Assembly: GCA_029939535.1 (NCBI GenBank)
Contig: JAOZST010000213.1
Coordinates: forward strand, 1 to 5,961
DNA: 5,961 bases
Source of the DNA: NBML01 sp029939535
Lineage (GTDB): Bacteria; Desulfobacterota; Desulfobacteria; Desulfobacterales; Desulfobacteraceae
Direction of reading: 5' to 3'
Position numbers and translations under genes: made by a program. The notes under the pieces were generated by a model. The model had not been told where the DNA came from. It saw only the letters and a program-made list of their open reading frames with translations, and did no database searches. Below are positions 1 to 5,944 of this stretch, in pieces; the stretch's first letter is position 1; the number at the start of each line of letters is the position of its first letter.

Positions 1-804
1 ACTCTTTACAACACCATAAGGGATCTGGATTGTGTGTTCCCTCACACACATTGTAGCCAGAGCATTACCAAGTTCATGGTTGTTTTTATGAAAATCCAGA
101 AGCTGTTTAAAATTCACCTGGGTAAGAAGGTCTCCGTTCATGACAATAAAAGGAAGTCCTGGTTTTTCAGGCAGCAGCCTTATTGCACCGGCTGTTCCAA
201 GCCGCTTATTTTCCCTCAGATATTTGATTTTAATGCCCCATTTATCACCATCTTCGAAATAATCCTCTATCATTTCAGCCTTATAATTAACCGATATATA
301 AAACTTGTGAAATCCTTCCCTGACAAACCCTTCAAGTATGGTTTCAAGTACAGGCTTCCCCCCCACTTTTAAAAGGGGTTTGGGACAATTTTCCGTTAAC
401 GGTCTTAATCTGCTGCCCATACCACCAGCCATCAAGATAACCGGATTTGCCTGTTTTTCCTCACTTAAAATTTCTCTCAATGTCATCAGGTTGACCACCC
501 TGCCTGCCTTATCCACAACAGGAAGCTGGCGGATGAACTGATCCATCATTATTCTTCTGATCACCTGCGTATCATCATCCACAGAGGCAGTGAGAGGAGA
601 GACATAATAGATCTGTTTGACTGGATCATCAAGGGTAACCCCTTTGAGGAGTCCTCGTCGAATATCCCCGTCTGTAACAGTCCCTAACAATTTACCATCA
701 GGATCAATGACCAAGGCAATCTGGAGTGCAATTTTATCAATTACAGCAATGGTCTCTTTTACGGTGGTTTCAGGGGATACAGCTGCTTTTTTCCAATCTT
801 TCAT
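1..804 (-). CDS. ptmE: CBS-domain sugar-1-phosphate nucleotidyltransferase, PtmE type (3' end beyond window)
   Basis: Likely transfers a nucleotide, probably GMP, onto an amino-sugar 1-phosphate to start the GDP-linked legionaminate route in the cytoplasm. I translated 268 open codons from ATG at 804-802 to the window edge without a stop. Residues about 1-118 form two CBS repeats, the first containing GTVTDGDIRRGLL (41-53) and the second RQLPVVDKAGRVV (92-104). A nucleotidyltransferase domain follows: glycine-rich loop ILMAGGMGSRLRPLT (123-137), PKPLL (141-145), and MNGD (222-225), whose Asp225 should bind the catalytic metal. This order matches Campylobacter PtmE, a GlcNAc-1-phosphate guanylyltransferase; roughly 80 C-terminal residues should be missing. 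The start overlaps the legG stop (ATGA, 801-804). The domain call is firm. GTP preference is inferred from context, and a heptose- or hexose-1-phosphate nucleotidyltransferase is the alternative. Confidence 0.88.
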   Translation of the reverse strand, partial: MKDWKKAAVSPETTVKETIAVIDKIALQIALVIDPDGKLLGTVTDGDIRRGLLKGVTLDDPVKQIYYVSPLTASVDDDTQVIRRIMMDQFIRQLPVVDKAGRVVNLMTLREILSEEKQANPVILMAGGMGSRLRPLTENCPKPLLKVGGKPVLETILEGFVREGFHKFYISVNYKAEMIEDYFEDGDKWGIKIKYLRENKRLGTAGAIRLLPEKPGLPFIVMNGDLLTQVNFKQLLDFHKNNHELGNALATMCVREHTIQIPYGVVKS

Positions 805-2012
805 TTTTTACCTTCTGTGGTATTGAATTTTGATTCAAAGATCCTGGGAATTATTGGGAAATCAAAAAACTCTTTTATTTCCAATGTATCAAAATTGGTC
901 TGTTTTAGAATTTTTATAATATTTTTTACAGTATCTTCTTTTTCATAAGGATTTTTAATTCCAGCTGTTTTAAGCTGGAATTCCTTTGACAGAGCTTTTT
1001 CCATGGATGGAATAATTTCAGTGGAAACAGGTTTACAATCAATTACACTTTCTGCTTTGATGCGTCCTCCCTGCCTGATACCAATATTTACCGTAGGTGT
1101 AAAAAGAGAGGGAGCTTCAATAATACCGCTGGAAGAATTTCCCACAACAGCATTAACATGCTTTACAGCACTTAAATATAATTGCTGCCCCATGGAAGTA
1201 AAAATAACACAATTGCTGCGGGATTTGACATAATCCGAGATCATATGATTGATCAACCGCCCCTGCTCATCTGCATTTGATTTTGTGAAAATAATAAACA
1301 GATCAGGGAAATGATCCAGGGCTGACAAAAGCTGTTCCACCTGTTCTCCGGCACTATTTTTCTCAAGCGTCACTGGATGGAATGTAATAAGGACAGATCG
1401 GCTGCCCAGACAGAACCCGGCTCTGTTTTCAAAAGTTTTCTTATCAAGCAGTTCAAGCCTTTTAATACTATCCAAACCCAATGCACCTACATAAAAAACC
1501 CTTAAAGGGGATTCTCCAAGCTGAATAACCCTGTTGCGGTATATTTCAGTACTGGTAAAGTGAAGATGGCTCATCTTTGTTATGGAGTGTCGAATGGGTT
1601 CATCAATCAGGCCCAGAGTTGATTCACCGCCATGCAGATGTGCCACAGGCACATTTGATATCATGGCGGCAGCTACAGCTGCAAAGGCTTCAAACCGATC
1701 TCCAAGGACAACCGCACAATCTGGCTCCAACCGTTCAAATGCCTCACCAAAACTTATCAGCCCAAGCCCCACTGTTTTACATGTGCCCACATGGGTATCA
1801 GAACTGAGCAGAATTTCAATTTTCTCATCTATACAAAACCCATTTTTTTCAATCTCATTGAATGTCAACCCAAATTCAGGAGAGAGATGGGTTCCGCTGA
1901 CCAGCAGCTGTAATTGCAGATCCGGGTCACTGGAAATCTCTTCCATCAGTGGTCTTAGCAAGCCATATTCTGCACGGGTGCCTGTGAACACACAAATCCT
2001 TTTTTTTGTCAC
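801..2012 (-). CDS. legG: Hydrolysing NDP-N-acetylglucosamine-type 2-epimerase (LegG/NeuC family)
   Basis: Predicted to remove the nucleotide from a 2,4-diamino-2,4,6-trideoxyglucose derivative while inverting C2, giving the free manno-configured sugar that LegI condenses with phosphoenolpyruvate. The 403-residue protein carries NeuC/LegG family hallmarks: TGTRAEYG (10-17), LGDRFE (103-108), HLHGGE (125-130), DEPIRHSITKMSH (137-149), FHPVT (211-215), GNSSSGIIE (291-299) and NIGIRQGGR (309-317). The fold should be the two-Rossmann GT-B type, cytoplasmic, with no signal peptide. The start is GTG: the TGTRAEYG motif begins at residue 10, so the next Met (residue 23) is too late, and a strong Shine-Dalgarno lies just upstream. 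The start overlaps the deacetylase stop (GTGA, 2009-2012). LegG is preferred over sialic-acid NeuC because LegC and a PtmE-like gene are adjacent. The exact substrate, including its N-acyl groups, is inferred. Confidence 0.92.
   Translation of the reverse strand: MTKKRICVFTGTRAEYGLLRPLMEEISSDPDLQLQLLVSGTHLSPEFGLTFNEIEKNGFCIDEKIEILLSSDTHVGTCKTVGLGLISFGEAFERLEPDCAVVLGDRFEAFAAVAAAMISNVPVAHLHGGESTLGLIDEPIRHSITKMSHLHFTSTEIYRNRVIQLGESPLRVFYVGALGLDSIKRLELLDKKTFENRAGFCLGSRSVLITFHPVTLEKNSAGEQVEQLLSALDHFPDLFIIFTKSNADEQGRLINHMISDYVKSRSNCVIFTSMGQQLYLSAVKHVNAVVGNSSSGIIEAPSLFTPTVNIGIRQGGRIKAESVIDCKPVSTEIIPSMEKALSKEFQLKTAGIKNPYEKEDTVKNIIKILKQTNFDTLEIKEFFDFPIIPRIFESKFNTTEGKK
811..815 (-). promoter_or_regulatory. 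Ribosome binding site of the ptmE-like gene
   Basis: On the minus strand GAAGG lies six bases (TAAAAA) upstream of the ATG at 804-802, inside the last codons of legG. It supports that ATG as the start, and together with the ATGA overlap it suggests reinitiation by ribosomes finishing legG. Confidence 0.6.
957..982. repeat. Perfect 10-bp inverted repeat inside legG
   Basis: AATTCCAGCT (957-966) and AGCTGGAATT (973-982) are perfect reverse complements separated by a six-base loop (967-972). The hairpin lies in codons for about residues 344-353 of LegG (EFQLKTAGIK). No U-run follows it on the minus-strand transcript, so it is not an evident intrinsic terminator. It may be coincidence imposed by the coding sequence. 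Confidence 0.45.
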
Positions 2013-2677
2013 CTGACCTCCCTTAATACCATAAAAGATTCTGCATAATTACAGTTTATTGAACCTCCCCTGAAACGCGCCAAAGCCCTGATATTTTCTG
2101 CACTTCTTGGGAAAGGAGACGGATGGATTTCACTTTTAAACAACTCCATAATTTCAATCTTTTTTTCTAAAAAGGGTGAAATATCAACAAAAAAATTGGG
2201 AACAAACCAATTTGAAGCAATGGGAGGAGCCATCTCAGTTTCAGACAAGGTCTCCATCATTAGAATAGTTTTAATAAATGGAGAACGAAAGGACTTTACA
2301 CAACTCCATACAGCATCAAAAACAATACGGTGATCTGAATGGACATCCCATTTAAAAGGCATGAAAAGTGTATCAGGCTTTATATCGCCAATCAGCTTTG
2401 ACAAAGGATTTATGACCATTTTCATATCCAAAGTATCTAATGCAGCTGCCTCAAAATTCAATTTATCCACTCTGTTGAATTCATATATTTTACCAACTTT
2501 TTTTATTTCATTGTCACGCTGAACAATCTCTTTCCTGGAATAGCCTGCATTTTCAGACATACAGGTTACAATACACCAGTTTATTTTATGCCCCTGGCGT
2601 GCCAACTTTAAAAGTGTTCCTCCACAGCCAAGGGTTTCATCATCTGGGTGAACCGATATCACAAGAACTTTTTTCAT
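2009..2677 (-). CDS. PIG-L/LmbE family zinc-dependent N-deacetylase
   Basis: Predicted to remove an N-acetyl group from an amino sugar or nucleotide sugar of the locus. At 222 residues it is near the lower end of the family range. Visible motifs are VHPDDETLGCGG (9-20) and DVHSDH (111-116). By analogy with MshB, His10, Asp13 and His116 would bind zinc and Asp12 act as general base. The C-terminal part has the PSPFPRSAENIRALARFRGG stretch (187-206) and an AESF segment common in sugar-active members. The ATG overlaps the formyltransferase stop (ATGA, 2674-2677), and AGGTGA stands six bases upstream. Its place between a formyltransferase and legG suggests it exposes an amine for re-acylation, probably at the C2-derived nitrogen. 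That substrate is inferred; a role on GlcNAc, a lipid-linked sugar or the finished nonulosonate is possible. Confidence 0.9.
   Translation of the reverse strand: MKKVLVISVHPDDETLGCGGTLLKLARQGHKINWCIVTCMSENAGYSRKEIVQRDNEIKKVGKIYEFNRVDKLNFEAAALDTLDMKMVINPLSKLIGDIKPDTLFMPFKWDVHSDHRIVFDAVWSCVKSFRSPFIKTILMMETLSETEMAPPIASNWFVPNFFVDISPFLEKKIEIMELFKSEIHPSPFPRSAENIRALARFRGGSINCNYAESFMVLREVR
2016..2022 (-). promoter_or_regulatory. Ribosome binding site deciding the GTG start of legG
   Basis: The minus strand reads AAGGGAGGTCAG directly before the GTG at 2012-2010. GGGAGGT is a near-ideal anti-Shine-Dalgarno match with a short spacer of three to four bases. It lies within the final codons of the deacetylase gene and is the strongest ribosome binding site I see in the window. 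It supports the non-ATG start and suggests legG has good independent initiation as well as coupling. Confidence 0.75.
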
Positions 2678-3555
2678 AAATAGTCACCTGCCAAAGGCAG
2701 CCTTTTAAATTCATGATCAATAATACGAATTGCATCAGTATAACACTTCACATCAATTCCATGGTTGCCGGCCTGTAAAACTTTCCCGGGTTCTATCCCG
2801 CTGTTGCCGTCTGATATCTCTTCTACCGTCCAAATCTTAACTAAACTGTCGTTAACCTTTATATGAGCACCGGGATAGGGATGAGACAATGCCCTTACAA
2901 GATTATAAACAGCCCTTGAAGACATACGAAAATCAATTTTACCATCCAGTCTTGACCGTTTTCGCCAATAGGTGGCTTTTGTATCATCCTGAACCACTCT
3001 TTTTACACAATTGTTTTCAAGTTGCGGGGAAAAAAGTTCAACCTGATTTAATGCTGCCGCCTTAATTTTTTCATAAAGTGTTGCTGCGGTATCTTCATAT
3101 GAAACTTTAATTTTTTTCTGACTGATAATATCACCACTATCGGTTCCTTGATCAATATAAAAGAAAGTGGAGCCTGCATAGTCACAACCCAAAACAAGGG
3201 TCCAGATCAATGGATGACGTCCCCGATTCTCAGGCAGCAGTGCAGGGTGAAAACCCAGGACCCCTTTGGGTGGAATATCCAGCACTTCATCTTTTAACAG
3301 AAAAGACCAGCCAAAACAAAAAATCATGTCAGGTTTTTTAAGTGTTATCCATTTCAACATCTCATTTTCAGACATCTGATCGGCATAAACCCATGGTATG
3401 GAATGCAATTTACACAATGGAACCAGATCCTTATAATCGGAATTCAAATTTGGAAATTTCTGAGTAACTACCCCTGAGATATCAGCTTTCAGCTGAATCA
3501 ATTTTTCTAAAAGCGCATGGCTCATATCTACTGTGCCGATAAAAACAATTTTCAT
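2674..3555 (-). CDS. Formyltransferase-family protein, putative sugar N-formyltransferase
   Basis: Predicted to transfer a formyl group from 10-formyltetrahydrofolate to a sugar amine. The 293 residues resemble methionyl-tRNA formyltransferase: Rossmann start KIVFIGTVDMSHALLEKL (2-19), core motif GFHPALLPENRGRHPLIW (101-118), then DQGTDSGDI (135-143). A C-terminal Fmt-like domain follows from about 195 (TYWRKRSRLDGKIDF, then HPYPGAH at 225-231). In Fmt the catalytic triad is Asn-x-His...Asp with 36 residues from His to Asp. Here His103 and Asp139 keep that spacing, but the Asn position is Gly101. A housekeeping Fmt role is unlikely because of that change and because the gene sits inside a sugar cluster without def. 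It starts 3 bases after legH and overlaps the deacetylase by 4. Sugar N-formylation is inferred from family and context. Confidence 0.85.
   Translation of the reverse strand: MKIVFIGTVDMSHALLEKLIQLKADISGVVTQKFPNLNSDYKDLVPLCKLHSIPWVYADQMSENEMLKWITLKKPDMIFCFGWSFLLKDEVLDIPPKGVLGFHPALLPENRGRHPLIWTLVLGCDYAGSTFFYIDQGTDSGDIISQKKIKVSYEDTAATLYEKIKAAALNQVELFSPQLENNCVKRVVQDDTKATYWRKRSRLDGKIDFRMSSRAVYNLVRALSHPYPGAHIKVNDSLVKIWTVEEISDGNSGIEPGKVLQAGNHGIDVKCYTDAIRIIDHEFKRLPLAGDYL
2684..2689 (-). promoter_or_regulatory. Ribosome binding site of the PIG-L deacetylase gene
   Basis: AGGTGA on the minus strand lies six bases upstream of the ATG at 2677-2675, within the last codons of the formyltransferase gene. 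The spacing is good, and it fixes the start two residues before the KVLVISVHPDDE strand, as expected for this family. Confidence 0.65.
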
Positions 3556-3558
3556 GAT

Positions 3559-4200
3559 TTAAACACTATTATCCATTATATTTGTCTTTGCTTTAATAAA
3601 AGTTTCAGAAGGCATATTCTTAAACAGATTAATACCGCCCCCGATAACACTTTTTTCCCCAATATCCACTCCATGACTGATCATTGACCTGCTGCCTATA
3701 AACGTATTTTCCCCTACATTGACATCTCCGTTAAGGATTGCACCTGTGGATACATGGCAGTGAGAACCTATTTTAACACCATGCTCCACAATTGCGCCTG
3801 TGTTTATGATACAATTATCTTTAATAACACTTCCGGCATTTACCACTGCTTTATGCATGATAATTGTTCCATCTCCTATTGTTGCAAATGGAGAGACATA
3901 TGCCTGCAAAGATATTATAGACGGCAGCTTTCCGCCATTGGATCTCACCTTATCAAAAAGATCTTGTCGAACAGGGTTTGATTTGATCTGTCCCACTGTC
4001 ACTAAAAATTGATACCCCTTGTGTATAAGATCCAAAATATCATTATCTGTCCCGATATAGGTATATTTCCCCATAAATTTTTCATTATGGTAAACCTGCT
4101 CTATAATGCCGGCAATTTCAAACCTGGAACTGTGTTCGATTATATCAACACAAGCCATGCAGTGCCCCCCACCTCCTATCAATACCAAATTTTGTCTCAT
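3559..4200 (-). CDS. legH: NeuD/PglD/LegH-type sugar N-acyltransferase
   Basis: Predicted to acetylate, from acetyl-CoA, the C4 amine made by LegC. The 213-residue protein has the family's two parts. The first is an N-terminal Rossmann-like nucleotide-sugar-binding domain opening with LVLIGGGGHCMACVDII (5-21). The second is a left-handed beta-helix of hexapeptide repeats from about 101 to 197, for example FATIGDGTIIMHKAVVNAGS (105-124) and VNVGENTFIGSRSMI (160-174). His140 in NTGAIVEHGVKIG (133-145) aligns in context with the catalytic His of Campylobacter PglD. The length is typical. The ATG overlaps the legC stop (ATGA, 4197-4200). I see no strong Shine-Dalgarno, so translation probably depends on coupling to legC. 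The LegH assignment rests on being next to legC; NeuD-like O-acetylation of a finished nonulosonate is the main alternative. Confidence 0.87.
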   Translation of the reverse strand: MRQNLVLIGGGGHCMACVDIIEHSSRFEIAGIIEQVYHNEKFMGKYTYIGTDNDILDLIHKGYQFLVTVGQIKSNPVRQDLFDKVRSNGGKLPSIISLQAYVSPFATIGDGTIIMHKAVVNAGSVIKDNCIINTGAIVEHGVKIGSHCHVSTGAILNGDVNVGENTFIGSRSMISHGVDIGEKSVIGGGINLFKNMPSETFIKAKTNIMDNSV

Positions 4201-5336
4201 ATCCGCACACTGGAGGGAAGGTTCACAACTCTCTGGGACAGCAACTTAGCTGTTTTATTTGAATGAACCTCACAATTTGCATACATTAATAACTCATTTA
4301 GTAAACGCCACACAGGACGTACCATAATCCTATTTTCAGTTAATTCTTTTAAAAACCGAACCCTGATCTCCTGATCTTCAACAATAACACTGTTCAACCA
4401 GAAATTTGATCTTGCATGCTCAGGCTCTTGAACCATAACCATAGAAGTTTTGACAAAAAATTCTTGATATTGCCTTGCAAGTTCCCGTTTATTTTTTATG
4501 AAATCATCAAGTTTTTCCATTTGGGCACAGGCAAGAGCTGCATTCAGATTTGGCATCCTGTAATTATACCCCACTGCATCATGATAAAACTCATAAGGGT
4601 CTTTGCATCTGGCAGTTGTTGTCATATGTTTTAATGTTTCAGCAAGGGATTTATCATCGGTTATGACTGCCCCGCCGCCGCCGGCTGTTACAATTTTATT
4701 GCCGTTAAAACTGAATATACCCATTGTTCCGAATCTCCCTGAATGTAAACCTTTATAGCTTGATCCCAGGGCTTCTGCACTATCTTCAATAACAGGAATT
4801 GCATATTGCTTACAGATTTGAGTAATTTTATCAATTTCACATACATGCCCGAAAATATGAACCGGCAGACATGCTGCAATCCGTTTTCCGTTTTTTTTAT
4901 TAAAAACACCTCCGCTATTCTGAAAAGTATTATTTTTTAAAAAGTCTTCAAGAGCATCAAAGGAAAGTCCCATGGTTTTTCTATCCACATCTAAAAAAAG
5001 AGGCTCAGCATGGCAATATTTTATGGCATTTGCCGTTGCAATAAAAGTCAAGGGCTGGGTTAACACCTCTTCTCCCGATTTCACCCCGGCTGCAAAAAGA
5101 GCTATATGAAGGGCAGCAGTTCCATTCACAGTGGCAATGGCATAGGAAGCGCCCGTGTATTCACAGATCATTGATTCAAACTGATCCACAAATGCGCCAA
5201 TGGATGAGACATACCCTGAATCAATGGCCTGCCTTACCAAATCATTTTCCCGCTTTCCCATAACCGGTTCATGAAGGGCAATATTCTCGTTTCCTGGAAA
5301 ACAGGACCGAATAAAATCAATCTCTTTTTCAAACAT
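4197..5336 (-). CDS. legC: LegC-family PLP-dependent sugar aminotransferase
   Basis: Predicted to transaminate the 4-keto group of a nucleotide-linked 2-acetamido-2,6-dideoxy-4-ketohexose, in the cytoplasm. At 379 residues it is full length for a DegT/DnrJ/EryC1 enzyme. Visible motifs are SSIGAFVDQFE (44-54), the phosphate-binding NGTAALHIAL (71-80), EDSAEALGSSYKG (184-196), where Asp185 should contact the PLP ring nitrogen, and FSFNGNKIVTAGGGG (208-222), where Lys214 is the likely Schiff-base lysine. The N-terminus, with LHEPVMGKREND at 21-32, and the VNLPSS ending at 371-376 look like the LegC subgroup rather than PseC or ArnB. It is the first enzyme gene of the coupled run, 20 bases after the TPR gene, and no strong ribosome binding site precedes its ATG. 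Sugar-aminotransferase identity is firm; the LegC subgroup is very likely. Confidence 0.93.
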   Translation of the reverse strand: MFEKEIDFIRSCFPGNENIALHEPVMGKRENDLVRQAIDSGYVSSIGAFVDQFESMICEYTGASYAIATVNGTAALHIALFAAGVKSGEEVLTQPLTFIATANAIKYCHAEPLFLDVDRKTMGLSFDALEDFLKNNTFQNSGGVFNKKNGKRIAACLPVHIFGHVCEIDKITQICKQYAIPVIEDSAEALGSSYKGLHSGRFGTMGIFSFNGNKIVTAGGGGAVITDDKSLAETLKHMTTTARCKDPYEFYHDAVGYNYRMPNLNAALACAQMEKLDDFIKNKRELARQYQEFFVKTSMVMVQEPEHARSNFWLNSVIVEDQEIRVRFLKELTENRIMVRPVWRLLNELLMYANCEVHSNKTAKLLSQRVVNLPSSVRI

Positions 5337-5356
5337 TTAAAAATCCATTTTTCCCG

Positions 5357-5812
5357 TTAACTCTGTTTAAGCTGGTTTAAGGCCTCTTTGGCAGCTTCCA
5401 CCTGTCCTGTTTTAAGGTAGCATTCAGCAATTTTTTTCAGCACCATCCGGTTTTCAGGAGCAGCTATCATATACTGTTCATAAGCTGCCAGTGCATCATT
5501 GAAATTACCGTTTTTCACCAAATTATCCCCCATGTTTACCCAATACTGGGCATAATTTTTATCAAGGGTTACCGCTCTGTTCAAAGACTCAACACCATTA
5601 TCAAAATCATTGATTGCAAAACATGCATCAGCTTTTAGCAGAAAATATTCAGGATCATTATCAACATAAAAAATTGCCTTATTAAAATTTGTTACCGATT
5701 TTTTAAAATTGCCTTCTTTTAAAAAAATACCAGCATAAAGTCTGAAAAATTTTCCGCATTTTTTTGCTTTAAGGACATTACATAACACTGCATGGTTTTC
5801 AATATCATCCAC
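5357..5812 (-). CDS. Tetratricopeptide-repeat protein, start uncertain
   Basis: A soluble helical-repeat protein, probably a protein-protein interaction scaffold; I see no enzyme domain and no signal peptide in the part shown. From the GTG at 5812-5810 it has 151 residues with about four TPR units: 19-52 (turn KEGNFKKSV), 54-86 (INDFDNGVESLNRA), 88-121 (KNGNFNDALAAYEQY) and 122-151 (KTGQVEAAKEAL). The GTG is the only conventional start in this frame upstream of residue 94. It is doubtful because TPR-like coding continues upstream in frame to 5944 and the GTG has no clear Shine-Dalgarno; starting there would cut a helix pair in half. It ends with TAA 20 bases before legC. Similar TPR proteins accompany glycosyltransferase and flagellar glycosylation genes, but a role here is only suggested by position. 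Confidence 0.72.
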   Translation of the reverse strand: MDDIENHAVLCNVLKAKKCGKFFRLYAGIFLKEGNFKKSVTNFNKAIFYVDNDPEYFLLKADACFAINDFDNGVESLNRAVTLDKNYAQYWVNMGDNLVKNGNFNDALAAYEQYMIAAPENRMVLKKIAECYLKTGQVEAAKEALNQLKQS

Positions 5813-5944
5813 CCATTTTTCAAGAAGAGTTATGATATCCTCAAAATTTCCCGATTCATACGCTGCTGTGATCCGTTTTAAATCTGTATCTGCAGTTCTT
5901 TTTATTTGATTAACAATACCTTGATGTTCAATGATGTATTCCAG
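5813..5944 (-). other. In-frame coding extension upstream of the TPR gene's GTG
   Basis: Read in the same frame as the TPR gene, these 44 codons are open and end upstream at a TGA (5947-5945). They include LKRITAAYESGNFEDIITLL, which has the helix-turn-helix look and GNF turn of the downstream repeats, so this is probably genuine coding sequence. No ATG, GTG or TTG start lies in this frame here; CTG at 5944-5942 is the first codon after the stop. An ATG at 5948-5946 exists one frame away and meets a stop after six codons. A single-base indel near 5945, natural or from sequencing, or a rare start codon would explain it. Confidence 0.5.

Noticed and set aside
34..826. Three plus-strand open frames over the left end
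   Set aside because: They are antisense to the continuous 268-codon CBS-nucleotidyltransferase frame, which carries clear motifs and a start overlapping legG.
2000..2007. A8 run (minus strand) at codons 2-4 of legG, and a similar A8 run at 4891-4898 in legC, as phase-variation tracts
   Set aside because: Both frames are intact, and runs of seven or eight A are common in Lys-rich genes at this base composition. No longer tract or promoter-spacer context supports switching.
1582..2016. 144-codon plus-strand open frame
   Set aside because: It lies antisense to the strongly supported start of legG, whose conserved motifs occupy the same bases. Its translation is Ser/Pro-rich with no recognisable domain.
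2674..3555. Housekeeping methionyl-tRNA formyltransferase (fmt)
   Set aside because: The Fmt catalytic Asn is Gly here, no def gene is adjacent, and the gene is overlapped with sugar-pathway genes on one side and 3 bases from another.
4688..4909. 73-codon minus-strand frame within legC
   Set aside because: It is an out-of-frame shadow across the PLP-lysine region of legC and has no motif of its own.
5337..5356. Terminator or promoter in the gap between the TPR gene and legC
   Set aside because: The gap is 20 bases with no inverted repeat followed by a U-run and is too short for a full promoter.
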